Below are positions 22,464-34,949 of a stretch of DNA of 64,000 bases, one piece after another (position 1 is the first letter of the stretch; each line of letters opens with the position of its first letter). A program made the position numbers and the translations under genes. Below the pieces are notes generated by a model. It had not been told where the DNA came from. It worked only from the letters and a program-made list of their open reading frames with translations, and searched no databases. The DNA is from Adiantum capillus-veneris (Eukaryota; Streptophyta; Polypodiopsida; Polypodiales; Pteridaceae), in contig CM043971.1 of the NCBI GenBank assembly GCA_014529385.2, positions 85,674,340 to 85,738,339 on the forward strand, read 5' to 3'.

Positions 22464-23199
22464 TTTGTGCGAGCATGAAAAACTGGGCTACTTGCAACTC
22501 CCAAGGCGCTCTGACTGTCAGTGTTGGTAGTGTCCTATCCAACACCCAAATCAGCCATAAGGCATTTGAACCATACACACTCAATCGTAGTTGTGAAGAC
22601 TGTCCTGTACTCAGCCTCACAACTCGAAGTGGCCACAGTAGGTTGCTTCTTGCTCAACCATGATATACATGAACTGCCAAGCATAAAACAAAAACCACTT
22701 GTGGACACTCACGTGTCAAAACAACCAGCCCAATCTGGGTCCGAAAAAATATGTAAATCTGGCGGCAATGATCCCCCCTTGGGATAAAACAAGCCAAGAT
22801 GTAAAGGGCCACTAAGGTAGCGGAAAATCCTCTTGACAGCCTACCAATACTTAGACCCTGGGCTATGCATAAATCTGCTGACATGTGAGACTACAAACTG
22901 AATATCTCTCCTCGTATTGCATACAAAAATGAGGCAGCCAACAGTAGTTTGGTAAAGAGTGACATCAGCAAGATCGCCAGCATCATGTAGACTCAACTTC
23001 AAACCTATTTCCATGGGAGTGGCAATAGGTTTGCAATCCTCAAGTCCAAACTTACATAGCAATGTCTCTATGTAATTTTTCTGACACAAGGCAATACCAC
23101 CATGACACTGCTTAAATTGTATGCCCAAATAATGATGCAACAACCCCAAATCTTTCATCTTGAAAGTAGCATTCAAATCAGCCTTAAATTCAGCAATAT
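22464..23199 (-). pseudogene. pol: Element B RT end and RNase H start
   Basis: The minus strand encodes ATFKMKDLGLLHHYLGIQF, TLLCKFGLEDCKPIATPM and SRFMHSPGSKYW (RT C-terminal region). These are followed by the start of copia RNase H (GSSCISWLSKKQPTVATSS). Several stops and shifts are present. It is flanked by D at 22459 and by I at 23200. AATAT at 23195-23199 is the I target duplication. The counterpart in A is 41205-41945. Confidence 0.85.
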
Positions 23200-25998
23200 T
23201 GTGAGGTCCCCACCCCACCGTATCAAACGGCAGATCTGATGGTGAACCTAGTGGCCACTAGATCTATAACGGAATCAAAGAAAGTGGTTCGGGGTTCAAC
23301 TAGCGGACGATCTCTCATCACAAAGTGAGTCGAGCTCGAGCCTACTAGCAAGGAGATCTAGCTCCACCTCGCAGGGGAAGCGTACTTATCCTATCTAGTG
23401 ATCCTAAGACCCACCTTCCAAGAGGAGAGAAACCTTGAGTGCCTTTTTCCCCATGTTTCAGAGGCACGTACACTTGAGACTTTGCCGCTTTAGGGGCAAT
23501 GAGTATTACTAGTATCGATTTAAACACTATGGGGACAGAGAATTCCCGACCAATCGGGACCACCCTTCTCATAGGCATTGGCAACCTGAGCCAAGCCCCC
23601 AGTTTCCACCCCCACACTCACACTTCCTTGTGTGTCCTAATTACTACCACAATAATTGTTCAACATAAACATTTCTTGATTAGATTCCGAATCACAATGT
23701 TCGTTAAGACAGCCCTTCAACCAGTATTCCAAACGGCACCAAGACAGTATTCTAGTAGAAATTCTGCTCAAACTTATTCATTAAAATTCCAATGTTCTGG
23801 AGGTACAACATCCCCCCTCCAGCGAGAGTTTACTCCTCCCGTTGTCGCCTAGCTGTCCATACAACTAGGTATGTCCACCGTATAGAAAGCACGACATGGA
23901 CACTCCCACCGCATAGAAAGCAACACGTGGGTTCCCACCGCATACAAAGCAAATCGTGGGTATCCACCGCATAGAAAGCAAGTCGTGAATTCAAGAGCCC
24001 TTAACGAGGAACTCTGCCCCCTGTGATCAGTAGGGGGGTCAGGACTAATTCAACATTGGAAATAGAATGAACATGTCGAGCTAAATTTTCCCTAGCAGAC
24101 ATTCTTTTCTATTGCAAACAGTATATCCATCAATCATTTTTTTCCTACCTTAGACTTAAATGTACAATGAATTCAAATGCCGAGATTTTCGTCAGATTTC
24201 TCCAACATGTTTGGGGATATATTCTTTCCTAGCTAAACGTGTGCAATGTTAATTAAAAAACTGAATAAAATTGTGACCTACCTCTTCCATTTCTTCGTCA
24301 ATGGCTCGTGAGATGGTCGGTGCTTGTTCGTACATGGGAGCTTTTTCCTTTTCCATTCACATTGCTCGTTCCCGCCTCGCGGTCGTGGGCACCACCGAAG
24401 CGAGTTCTCTTAACCGGGGCCATTTTATACTCACTACTTTAATGATAAACTTGAAGAAAAAGAGCTAAGGTCCGAGAGCATCATAACAAACCAAATGGCA
24501 GATTAGAATCATTGAAGGGTCCTTCTTATGCAAGGGTTTAGATTTTTCCTTCGAGACCTAGCAATTTTATGGGTAATACTTTACTTATCCTATGGGAACC
24601 GGCTCTAAACTTAATTACTTGGCTTAGATGATTAAAGAATTTCAGAATTTTACTAATTAATTTACAAGAGAGATGGATTAAACAAGTTCAATCACTTTAC
24701 TAGTGTAATAAGAAAGGTGCAGAGTTACCGCATGCATAGGTGTTAGGAAATTTTCTTCTTAGTGGCCTAATGAAGGATTAATTTTACCTTAATCACATCT
24801 TAATGTGTGAGAAAATTGAATCTAATTTAATTACAACACTATTGACTGGTAAAAGAATGAATTTCATCAAATCTACATTGTTACCGGCTCTGCTGACAAT
24901 TAATTAACTATGCTGCCTAGAGAGAGAATTCTCTTCTAATCATGTATTAATCATAGATTAAGAATGATGAATGGCTGCATAAATTATCTAATTAGATGAT
25001 GATTATGTAATGGAATATAGCTATGTAAATTTAGAGAGCAGCTATTGGGAATTATAGCTAGGATTAAGCATAGTAGACGAGGTATTTGGAGAATAATGAA
25101 GAGAATTAAGAAGAGCAGGAATTAAACCATGATTACCGTGATTAGGGACTGAGAATCCTCTTGATTTTCTGATCCAAATGAATCCTCAAGATGAGAATTT
25201 CGGCAGCACCTCCCTCCTTGCTTCTCCTTGAAAAATTGTGTGTGTGCCGGCAACACCTCCCCAAGGTGTGTGTAGGTGTGTGTGTGTGTGTGTGTGTGTG
25301 TGAGCATGTGTGTGTGTGTGTGTGTGTGTGAGCACACCTTTAAATAGGCTCCTCAAGGCTGAAAATCGATCTGGGTTTCTATAAGCATCTGAGTGAGCAG
25401 TCCCTCCTTGCATTGGCAAGTCTAGTTGCCTATCCACCAAGTGTCCAGTTGGTCAGTTTAACTGGCTCTCACATCCACTCTCTAGCATGGAAACTCTCCT
25501 ACAACTCCTACAAGGCAAGAGGGCGCCCCCTAGCTGCTAAAGTTGGCTCAGAGTGGCCTGGAACCTACTCCCACACAGCCTCGAGCCCCCGGTGCCTCCT
25601 CGGACAATTTTTGGAAAATTTGGTTTTAGGCTAAAACGGGTCATACGAGTCGGAATTTAATGCCGAAAATTGCTATAGCAAGCCCTAACTAAGGCGTACT
25701 GGTCCGAGTACCTTCCATATTTAGCAACCCTCGGGGTCCGAAAATGCATTTTTTGAAATTCGGGGTGCGGGTGCAGTTTTATGAGACGGTCAAAACTAGA
25801 CGGGTCGGGTGACCAAAAACTTACTATTTTTTGAATTTTTTTACAAAAATTATTTTAATTCACATTTCGAAGCTTTAAAACATTTTAATCATCATGGAAC
25901 TGACAGAAGTCGGAAAACTGCTAAAAATAGTAATGTTTTCCATTATGTTCATTCAAGGTACAATGGTGCTCTTTTTGATCAGGGTTAGAGACTTTACA
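23200..25998 (-). repeat. 3' LTR of element I
   Basis: It contains a four-copy tandem repeat of about 27 bp (23869-23990; core caccgcatagaaagcaagtc), a GC-rich island near 24370-24420 and a TG microsatellite at about 25264-25331. A minus-strand TATA-like box (tatttaaagg) lies at about 25338-25347. The spurious open frames here (for example 23345-23617 and 25122-25440) are low-complexity or lie across the repeats, and I do not call genes. Confidence 0.88.
23869..23990. repeat. Four-copy 27-bp tandem repeat in element I LTR
   Basis: Four imperfect units share caccgcatagaaagcaagtcg followed by a few bases rich in G and T. The same array is at about 37204-37326 in the other LTR, so it was present when I inserted. 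It lies upstream of the TATA-like box on the minus strand only in the sense of LTR coordinates. Its role is unknown. Confidence 0.75.
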
Positions 25999-26725
25999 AC
26001 CTCCCCAACGTGAAAAAATTGAGATATCCTCATCTCAAGAATGTGTTTGGGTAATCCTTTATGAGCGTTGGTTCGTCCTCCCAAGTTGCATCTTCTTCAG
26101 GGTAATCCTTCCACTTTACTAGATGCTCCGTGATAGTTCTGTTGTGTAACTTCCTTTCCCTTGTTTCAAGTACATAGTCAGGTTGGAGCTTGAGAACTCC
26201 TTGTGCTGGCATGACTATCTGATCTGAGTCCAAGAATTGATCAGGATTAGGAATATAGGGTTTGAGTAAGCTGACGTAGAATACATCATGAACCTTCAAG
26301 TTTGCAGGTAACTTTAGCTTGTAGGCCTGGTCACTCACCACCTTAACGATCTCGAATGGTCCACAATACCTTGGGCTTAGCTTCTTATATCTGGCTAGTG
26401 ATAAGTTGCTTTTCTTTGGTCGGACTCGCAGAAAAACCTTATCCCCTTCTTTGAAAGTTCTTTCCGAACGGTTCTTATCTGCATAGTGCTTCTGTCTATC
26501 CTGAGCGGCCTAAATGTCTTGGCGAATAGCTCTAGTCTAAGCTTCCATATCTTATAACATCTTCCTAGAGGCTTCTACCCTGATGGTTGGATCTGAGAAG
26601 TTCAGTGGTGCTAAACAGTCTTGTCAATAAAGAGCTTTGAAGGGTGACATTCCAATGCTTCTGTGTTCGGAAGAATTATAAGCATATTCCACCGAAGGTA
26701 GATATTGTAACCACTTTTTTGGCTC
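25999..26725 (-). pseudogene. int: Element I polypurine tract, integrase C-terminus and chromodomain
   Basis: The minus-strand polypurine tract (cgttggggaggt) is at 25999-26011. The frame 26341-26030 encodes YKLKLPANLKVHDVFYVSLL and then a chromodomain with DYVLETRERKL, LVKWKDYPEEDATWEDE and LIKDYPNTF. Upstream to 26725 are the integrase end (EYAYNSSEH and LSPRYCGPFEIVK), with several in-frame stops. The chromodomain itself is unbroken and close to the canonical form. Confidence 0.85.
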
Positions 26726-27754
26726 TTACGAACAATAGGCTCTGACAATATCCTCAATGACCTGATTAACCCTTTCAGTTTTCCCATCTGTCTGCGGATG
26801 GTATGTTGTACTGAAAGCTAATTGTGACCCAATAGATTGGAAAAGAGAAGTCCAAAATTTTGCTGTAAACTTGGCGCCTCTATCACTGAAGATACGCTTG
26901 GGTAGACCATGTAGCCTAAAAATCTCCTTGATGAATACCCGACTAATATCTGAAGCAGTAAAGGTTGTCTTTACGGGTATATCAACAACCACGAAAACAG
27001 AATCATAACCTCCTGTAGAAGGTAATTCTGTAACAAAATCCATACTGATGCATTCCCATTTCATCCGGGGTATGTCAAGAGGTTGAAGTTGCCCTGGTAA
27101 CTTGATTATTTCGGCCTTTATCCGCTGACAAGAAAGACATTGCCTCACATAGAGAAGTATGTCTCCTTTCATTCTAGACCAAAAATAACTCCTCCTGACA
27201 GCATGAAGAGTCTTAGCATAGCCTGGATGTCCAGATATAGGGCTATCGTGTGCTTCATATAGAATAGCCTTCTTTAAAGCTGGATCTCTGGGTACACAGA
27301 GTCTATGTCTGTAGTAAAGACATCCTCCCATAAGAGAGTAATCTTTAGCTTCAGGCATCTTATTCTGCTGAACTAATGATACTATACGTTGGTACTCTAG
27401 ATCTACCAAGGATGCTTCTTTGATTCTATCCCAGATAGGGTTATTTGGAATAGAGATAGCTCTGAGAAAGGATTTTCGGCTAAGACCATCTGCAACTGCA
27501 TTTTCCTTCCCTGGTCTATACTTTATGTCAAGGTCATATTCATGTAATAGCTCTATCCATCGCCGTTGTCGCATATTGAGAATAGGTTGAGTAAAAATCC
27601 ATTTTAAGCTCTTGTGGTCTGTCACTAGCTGAAACTTGCGTCCAAGAATATAATGTCTCCATAACTTCAGCGCATGAATAACTGCTAAAAGTTCCAGATC
27701 ATGAGTAGGATAATTCTTCTCATGATCCCTCAACTTTCGTGAGGTATACGCCAC
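26726..27754 (-). pseudogene. pol: Element I RNase H and integrase core
   Basis: This is open for 342 codons. RNase H features: YTSRKLRDHEKNYPTHDLEL and LVTDHKSLKWIF. Then come the HHCC region (EAHDSPISGHPG, CLSCQ) and the catalytic core with MDFVTELPS, SDRGAKF and DGKTERVNQ. After FVVVD the expected RLTK segment is missing: VDIPVKTTF joins directly, an in-frame deletion of roughly 10 residues in the core. This probably inactivates integrase. The frame ends with a stop at 26726. Confidence 0.85.
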
Positions 27755-28791
27755 TAGTCTTCCTTCTTGAGAAGAACTCCGCCTAAAGCAGATTTGCTAG
27801 CATCGGTTGCTACTTCAAATTCTTTACTGAAGTCTGAAAGCTTTAAAATAGGAGCTGAGACCAAGAATTCTTTTAGCTTAGCAAAGCTAGACTCGTGCTT
27901 GGTCTTCCATTCGATCCTCATTCCTTTCTTCAGGAGTTCCGTCAAAGGTGCAGCAATACGTGCATAATCCTTGACAAAAATCCTGTACCATCCCGTTATC
28001 CCAAGAAATCCTCTTACTTCACTAACGGTGGATGGTTGAGGCCAATCAACGATATCCTTGACTTTGTCTGGGTCCACTGAAATCCCTTCAACGGATATGA
28101 CAAATCCAAGATAATTGGCCTTAGGTGAGCAAAAGGTTCACTTGCTCTCTTTAGCATAAAGTTGGTGTGCGCGAAGAAGATCAAGTACTTTGCGAACATG
28201 TTCTTCGTGATCTGCCTCGTTCTTAGAATAGATCAGAATGTCATCGAAGAAAACCAAGACAAAATCATCCAAGTAAGGTCTGAAAATATCGTGCATAAGT
28301 TTATTGAAGCTTGCAGGAGCATTTGTTAGACCAAAAGACATTACTGTGAATTCGTAGTGTCCATACCTAGTGTTGAAAGCCGTCTTTGGAATATCTAATT
28401 CCTTGATCTTGATTTGGTAATATCCTGACCTTAGATCAATCTTTGTAAACATTTTGGCGCCGTGGAGCCTGTCTAAGAGTTCGTCAATCCTTGGAATTGG
28501 ATACTTGTTCTTGACAGTTACCTAGTTCAGTCCACGGTAGTCTATGCATAGCCTTAAGGTTCCATCCTTCTTCTTCCGAAAAAGAACTGGTGCACCCCAA
28601 GGAGAAGTACTGGGTCGAATGAATCCTTGCTCAATGAGTTTCCTAAGTTGTTCCTTGAGTTTGATGGCCTCTAGAAGTGACATTTTATAAGGTCTTTTTG
28701 AGATAGGTTCACATCCAGGGATTCTCAATCTCATGATCAACCTCTCTATGTGGCAGAAGATTCGTAAGGTCTTCAGGGAATACATCATCAT
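27754..28791 (-). pseudogene. pol: Element I reverse transcriptase
   Basis: The RT is spread over frames 28791-28522, 28452-28138 and 28077-27754. Motifs are [45 protein letters not shown] and the catalytic FFDDILIYS, followed by the RNase H start ATDASKSALGGVLL. Nonsense codons separate the frames, one after CIDYRGLN near 28522 and one after AKESK near 28138. The catalytic residues remain. Confidence 0.85.
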
Positions 28792-29503
28792 ACTCCCTCA
28801 ACCAGTTTGGTCGAAGTGAAGTATCTAATTGGTCCACCTTGTTGAGCTTTACCGCATAAATTTGTCGTCCCTTTCTTAGTCCCTTCAAGAGTCTGTTGGC
28901 CTTAACTAGAGTAGCCCTAGGTCTCCCATTTTCCCCCTGGATTAAGGCTTCATTACCCAAGTTATCTGTAAAGGTAAAGTTCCCTTGCGCACAATGGATG
29001 TGGGCCTTATTTTGCTTTAGCCAGTCCATCCCTAGTATCCCATCAAAGAATCCTAAGGGTAGGGTTCGAAATTGGGCAGAAGTTGGGTGTCCCCCTAAAT
29101 CAAAGTCGATTTTTCCTGCAGAATGTTGAGATACTACTTCCTTGTCATTCGCTAATTCTACAACTAGCTTGCTTGTTGGATACTTATCTAGCTTTAGCTT
29201 CCTCATGCATCTGGGTGAAAGAAATGAAAGAGGGCTACCACAATCTATAAGGAAGTTAACTTGTTCACCTCTGAGAGATCCTGGCGAATGAATGACTGCG
29301 TATTGCTCGCAACCATTGGGGTTGTCAATTGCAGCATGCACGGTTGCTCTCTCTGCTGCTTCATCACCCACAGTTGGTTGTACCACTGCAGCATTCACTC
29401 TGGCGGTAGCTCCACGCCCTCGCCCTCTGTTCATCCTTCCACGTCCTCCTTTTCCATTAGCTTGGCCACGCCCATGGGTATTCAAGGGTATGGCATTAGC
29501 GTT
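28709..29503 (-). pseudogene. Element I gag end and protease
   Basis: The minus strand encodes a Gly/Arg-rich linker (GRGQANGKGGRGR type) followed by a retropepsin-like domain with NFLIDCGSPLSFLS and ILGMDWLKQNKAHI. The active-site triplet is D-C-G, not D-S-G or D-T-G. I cannot tell whether this is a family trait or a mutation. The frame is open from 29485 to 28709. The upstream part of gag lies beyond the J insertion at 34950. Confidence 0.8.
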
Positions 29504-29508
29504 GGTGG

Positions 29509-30228
29509 TGTTAGGAAATAAGACGTAGCTAAATAGATAATTGAGTAGATTACTTAATGGAGAGAGACAAATTTACATACACAAAATTATAGAGTAGAGA
29601 GAGAGAGAGAGTACACACGATGTACGTGGTTCACCCAATGTGGGCTACGTCCACAGGAAAGCAGCCACTCAATGGCTTTAGTACTTCAAAACAAGAAGTA
29701 GTTTACAAAGGGATTATACCCTTAATGGAGATCCCGCCTTGCTTCACTCTCACCACCTCACCCTCACCTTGTTGCATCAACTTCACACTCTATCAAATGT
29801 GTGTAGAAATAGCCTCCTTTTATAGGCCAAAAGGGCTTCCCTCTCTCATGAGAGGGAGCCATGTGTAGTCGCCCTTGTGTAGATAAGTCCAAATCGGACC
29901 CTCCAATCCGCCCACCCTTGAGAAGACAAGTCCGGTTTTGAATTCGGCCACCGCCATTGACTTCCGACCACCGACCACCGGCCATTGACAACCGGCCACC
30001 GGCCAACCGACGGTTGTTTTCAGACCACTTTCCGGCCGTCGGCCGGCCATAATATTCCGACGAAAAGGAATATTCCTGCAAGGGAAAAAAAAGTTGGTCG
30101 TGAAAATTTTGGTTTCCGGCGAGTGATTTTCCTTTACTCACGATGTCTTCTCCTCATAATGGGGGCCTTACAAATGTGCGCTTTTACCACAGAAAATTAC
30201 AAGGATAAATCATGCTCCATACTTAACA
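29509..30228 (-). repeat. 3' LTR of copia element J
   Basis: The minus-strand TATA box tataaaagg is at 29816-29824. A GA run sits at about 29597-29612. A GC-rich block of short direct and inverted units (ccggccaccggcca type) lies at about 29938-30050. It pairs with 34230-34944. Confidence 0.9.
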
Positions 30229-30288
30229 ATCTCCCACTTGGAGACTGATCTCCAAACCAAACCTGTGACTGTTTTCCATCCTGGCTTC

Positions 30289-32045
30289 TTATCCTTGAAT
30301 GCCGATTGAAGATGAGCAAAATCTCAACTTCTCCTTGTTGACCACCCTTGTAAACATGTCTACAGGATTTTCGCTTGTATGCACCTTTCCTAGCTTTAGA
30401 TGTCCCTCTTCCAAAAGAGTGCGTATGAAGTGATATCTCACCTCAATGTGCTTTGTCCTTGAATGAAAAGCTGAGTTCTTTGCAAGATGGATAGCGCTTT
30501 GGCTATCACTGTACAAGACACAATTGTCTTGTTTGAATCCAAGCTCTTCTAAGAATCTGTGAAGCCACAGAATTTCTTTGCTTGCCTCCGTCATTGCTAC
30601 ATACTCTACTTCTGTGGTAGAAAATGAAACCACTTTTTGCAGCTTTGAAGCCCAGCTTACTGCTATGCCTCCAACCGTGAACACATAGCCAGTAGTGCTC
30701 CTTCAAGTATCTTTGTCACCTGCCATATCTGCATCAGCATACCCTTCTAGAAAAATATCAGTTTCTCCAAAATACTAAGCATTTGTTGTTGTCCCTTTTA
30801 GATACCTAAGTATCCACTTCATAGCTTGCCAATGCTCTTTACCTGGGTTGTCCATGAACCTACTCACAACTCCCACTGTATGTGCAATGTCTGGCCTTGT
30901 CGAGACCATAGCATACATTATAGAACCTACCGTTGTAGCATATGGAACTTTAGACATATAGGCTATCTCCTCTTGTGTCTTTGGACACATATCCTTCGTT
31001 AGTTTTAAATGACCAGCCAAAGGTGTAGAAACTAGTTTTGCATTTTGCATTGCAAACCTTTCTAGTACCTTCTTGATGTAATCTTCTTGAGATAGCTTTA
31101 TTGTCTTCTTCGTCCTGTCCCTTGATATTTTCATACCAAATATCCTCTTTGCAGCACCTAAATCTTTTATTGAAAAAGATTTAGACAGCTCCTCTTTTAC
31201 GTCTTTGATGTCCAGCATGTTAGCACTTGCAATCAACATGTCATCAACATACAGCATTAGGATGATGAATTTCCCAGCTCCCAAATTCTTCGTGTAGACA
31301 CAGTGATCCGAGTTGCATCTTGTGAATCCATGATCCAACATCCATCGATCAAACTTCAAGTACCATTGTCTTGATGCTTGATTTAAACCATACAAGCTCT
31401 TCTTTAATCTGAAAACCATTTTCTCCTTACCTTTTACTACCCCTTTGGTTGAAGCATGTAGATTTCCTCCTCTAAGTCACCGTGAGGGAATGCCGTATTT
31501 ACATCCATTTGCTCGAGATTTAGATCATGAGCAGCCACAAGGCTTAAGACAAGCCTAATTGAGTTCATCTTTACAACATGAGAAAATATTTCATTGAAGT
31601 CAATACCTTTCTTTTGAGAAAACCCTTTTACCACAAGCTTAGACTTGTACCTTTTCTTCCCACCTTCTTCTTCCTTCAGCTTGTACACCCATTTGTTTTG
31701 AAGTGCCCGCTTACCTTTAGGCAACTCAACCAACTCCCATGTTTGGTTGCGATGTAGTGAGTCCATCTCCACTTGCATGCTCTTCGTCCATTCTTCTTTG
31801 GATTCATGTTGCATAGCTTCTTTGTATGATTCTGGCTCTCCAGAATCAGAGATCAAGAGATGGTTGAAGGAAGGAACAAACCTTTCTGGAGGTCTACTTG
31901 CTCTTGTAGATCTTCGGGGAATAGGTTGAGGCTCCTCATTTGGTTGACGTGCTTGCACATTGTCACCGTTTGCAGTCCTTGAGTCTTCACCGTCCTCAAG
32001 CTCCATGTACTTATCACCTATTTCTTTTGTTTGTTTTCTTTCCAA
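30289..32045 (-). pseudogene. pol: Element J reverse transcriptase and RNase H
   Basis: This is one reading frame on the minus strand, broken by stops near 31437, 30775 and 30706. RT motifs are WVYKLKEEEGG, VVKGFSQKKGIDFNEIFS, KSLYGLNQASRQWYLKFD and the catalytic LYVDDMLIAS, with the conserved RPDIAHTVGVVSRFM further on. RNase H has [25 protein letters not shown] and [14 protein letters not shown], ending [16 protein letters not shown]. Catalytic residues of both domains look intact. Confidence 0.88.
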
Positions 32046-33017
32046 TTAATCTTTGTACATATTTTGTTCGTTAAAAATTACATCCCTACTCCTTAAGATT
32101 TTACCATCTTCAGGATTCCATAGGCGATACCCAAAGTCGCCTTCTTCATAGCCAATGAAGAAACACTTTTTGGACTTTGCATCTAGCTTTGATCTTAGGC
32201 TTCTATCTATGTGCATGAAAGCCTCACACCCAAACACTTTGAGAAATGCATAATTCACCGGTTTACCTGTCCATGCCTCTTCTGGAACTCCCCCATCCAA
32301 TGCCGTTGAGGGTGACCGATTGATTAAGTACACAGATGTACTTACAGCTTCCGCCCAAAGCTCAAGCGGTAGGCCTGCATGTAGCCGCATGCTTCGTGCT
32401 TGCTCCATGATTCACCTGTTCATCCTTTCTGAAATCCCATTTTGTTGAGGTGTCCTTGGGGTTGTCCTTTGTCTCCGAATGCCATTGATAGCACAAAAGC
32501 TTTCAAAAGCTTGGCTGCAATATTCGCCTCCATTGTCGGACCTGAGGCATTTAACCTTGGTACCTGTTTCATTCTCCACAAAAGCTTTCCACATTTGAAA
32601 TATGGAAAATACATCGGATTTATTCTTCATGACATAAATCCATGTTTTTCTAGTCGCGTCGTCTATGAATGTTACATAGTACAATGAGCCACCAAGTGAT
32701 GGTGTACTTGCAGGACCCCAAACATCAGAATGAACCAACTCAAGTTTTTTATTTTTTCTTTAATTTCCTGATTTTTGAAATTTTACCGTCTTTTATTTAC
32801 CATAAACACAATCTTCACAGAACTCTAAGTCCACTTCTTTCAAACCTGGTAGAAGCTTCTTTGTTTGAAGGATTTGCATTCCTTTGGCACTCATATGCCC
32901 AAGCCGGTAGTGCCACACCGCACTGTCAACTTTTGTAGTTGCTACACAAGCTGAAGGTTGCGTGCTAATAGTACACAAGTAAAGTGTACCAACCTTTTCT
33001 CCCTTGGAAACCATCAA
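32046..33017 (-). pseudogene. int: Element J integrase
   Basis: The zinc-binding part at 33017-32793 has HYRLGHMSAKGMQ and CEDCVYGK. The catalytic core at 32738-32412 has HSDVWGP, FIDDATRKTW, RSDNGGEY and PQQNGISER, the D,D,E triad of copia integrases. After an in-frame TGA at 32412 it continues (32408-32046) with LWAEAVSTSVYLINR, KVFGCEAFMHI and FIGYEEGDFGYRLW. A TAA at 32046 ends the piece. A frame change also separates the zinc region from the core near 32760. Confidence 0.87.
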
Positions 33018-33026
33018 AGATCCCTT

Positions 33027-34156
33027 TTAGATCTTCCACCGTTTGTTTCCGAATGCAATGTTGTGACCTTCATCGTCCAATTGTCCTGTAGAGATCAAAT
33101 TTTTGCGAAGAGAAGGAACATGCCTAACATCTTTAAGCTTCCATTCATTTGCGTTAGCAGTTTTGACAGAAACTGTACCTTTGTCGACAATCTCACAAGC
33201 TTCATCATCTCCCAAGTATACATACCCAAAATTACCTTTGGTGTAGTCTTGGAAATGTTGCTTGTGTGGTGTCGCATGGAATGAAGCGCCGGAATCTACT
33301 ATCCAGGAATTAGACACATTGTCTAATGAGAGAATTAGAGCATCTTGCTCTACTTTACCTGCCACATTGGCCTCCGATGTTGGCTTGTTGTCTTGAGACT
33401 CTGACTCCTTCTTCTTCTTGGACCAGCAATCCTTCTTGATGTGGCCCTTCTTGCCGCAGTTCCAACATTCAAGAACTTACTTTGTGTGTGACTTGCTTCA
33501 TCTTGAGAGATCACGACCCTTTTGGTTTTTGAACCTCTCCTTAGGCCTTCCACTGACAATGCAGCACTTAATGATTCTCGTGTGCTTCTCCTTCGTATTT
33601 CCTCGCTTAGGAGAACACCCACAATATCATCAAACTTAAGAGTATTTGTGCCAGAAATAGAATTACTTACAGCCATCACAAGGCTGTCCCAACTATCCGG
33701 TAGAGATGATAGTATAAGGAGAGCTCGCACTTCATCATCAAAATTGATTTTCACCGATCGAAGTTGACTTATTTTTGTGTTAAAGTCATTTAGGTGTTCT
33801 GCAACTGAACCATTCTCTGCCATCTTTAGATTGAACAAGCACTTCATAAGAAATACCTTATTGGATGCCGATGGTTTCTCGTAGAAGTCGTCAAGTGACT
33901 TCATCAAGTCCTCCGTGGTCTTCATCTCCGAAACATTGAAGGCCACCGTCAACGCTAAGCTTAACTGGATTGTTCTCGGTGCCTTCCGATCAAGGACAAT
34001 CCATGCTTCATCTGCCATTGTTGTGCGCTTCTTTGCAAGACCGCCTAGTGGCAAATAGAGGTCCTTCTGGTAGAGATAGTCTTCAATTTGCATCTTCCAA
34101 TGTTGGTAGTTTTTGCCATTGAACTTCTCAATCTTGAGCTTCTCTTCCTCCGCCAT
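33027..34156 (-). pseudogene. gag: Element J gag and protease
   Basis: The likely start is the ATG at 34156 (MAEEEKLKIEKFNGKNYQ...). Gag carries KNYQHWKMQIEDYL, LLILSSLPDSWDSLV and the usual UBN2-type architecture. The CCHC knuckle near 33400-33475 is split between frames by a frameshift at about 33470. Protease follows in another frame, with SWIVDSGASFHATPH at about 33260-33305. These are standard copia features, and only the shift prevents a continuous polyprotein. Confidence 0.87.
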
Positions 34157-34215
34157 AACTCCCACTCAATTCAAGGAATCCTTTCCTTGGGATAATTTAG
34201 CTATGAGCAAACCTT

Positions 34216-34944
34216 GCTCTGATACCAGTTGTTAGGAAATAAGACGTAGCTAAATAGATAATTGAGTAGATTACTTAACGGAGAGAGACAAATTTACATA
34301 CACGAAATTATAGAGTAGAGAGAGAGAGAGAGAGTACACACGATGTACGTGGTTCACCCAATGTGGGCTACGTCCACGGGAAAGCATCCAGTTCAAAACA
34401 AGAAGTAGTTTACAAAGGGATTATACCCTTAATGGAGCTCCCACCTTGCTTCACTCTCACCACCTCACCCTCACCTTGTTGCATCCACTTCATACTCTAT
34501 CAAATGTGTGTAGAAATGGCCTCCTTTTATAGGCCAAAAGGGCTACCCTCTCTCATGAGAGGCAGCCATGTGTAGCCGCCCTTGTGTGGATAAGTACAAA
34601 TCGGACCCTCCAATTCGCCCATGTGTGGCCGCCCTTGAGAAGACAAGTCCGCTTTTGAATTCGGCCACTGGCCATTGACTTCCGACCACCGGCCACCGGC
34701 CATTGACTACTGGCCACCGGCCAACCGACGGTTGTTTTCCGACCACTTTCCGGCCGCCGTCCGGCCATAATATTCCGGCGAAAAAAAATATTCCAACGAG
34801 GGGAAAAAAGTTGGCCGTGAAAATTTTGGTTTCCGGCGAGTGATTTTCCTTTACGCACGATGGCTTCTCCTCATAATGGGGGCCTTACAAATGTACGCTT
34901 TTACCATAGAAAATTACAAGGATAAATCAAGCTCCATACTTACA
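34216..34944 (-). repeat. Primer-binding site and 5' LTR of copia element J
   Basis: The primer-binding site at 34216-34227 reads TGGTATCAGAGC on the minus strand, complementary to plant initiator tRNA-Met. The LTR is 34230-34944. Its TATA box is at 34523-34531 and its GA run at about 34319-34333. Small indels against the 3' LTR (including an absent ggtactt-like stretch near 34387) show divergence since insertion. Confidence 0.9.
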
Positions 34945-34949
34945 GGTGG

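Larger units (their letters stand above)
29509..34944 (-). mobile_element. Element J: Ty1/copia inserted in gag of element I
   Basis: LTRs 29509-30228 (720 bp) and 34230-34944 (715 bp) start TGTTAGGAAATAAG and end CTTAACA or CTTACA. The target duplication GGTGG is at 29504-29508 and 34945-34949. A primer-binding site for initiator tRNA-Met (gctctgatacca in plus orientation) lies at 34216-34227. The polypurine tract ccaagtgggagat (minus) is at about 30229-30241. The interior reads gag, protease, integrase, RT, RNase H on the minus strand. One gag/protease frameshift and about five nonsense codons make it inactive in cis. It is the innermost layer of the stack. Confidence 0.92.

Noticed and set aside
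23869-23990. Regularly spaced repeats resembling a CRISPR array
   Set aside because: Only four imperfect 27-bp units directly abutting, without distinct spacers, duplicated in both LTRs of a plant retrotransposon. It is an ordinary tandem repeat.
25122-25440. His/Thr-rich ORFs on the minus strand (also at 38370-38769)
   Set aside because: Translation of a TG/CA microsatellite in the LTRs of element I.
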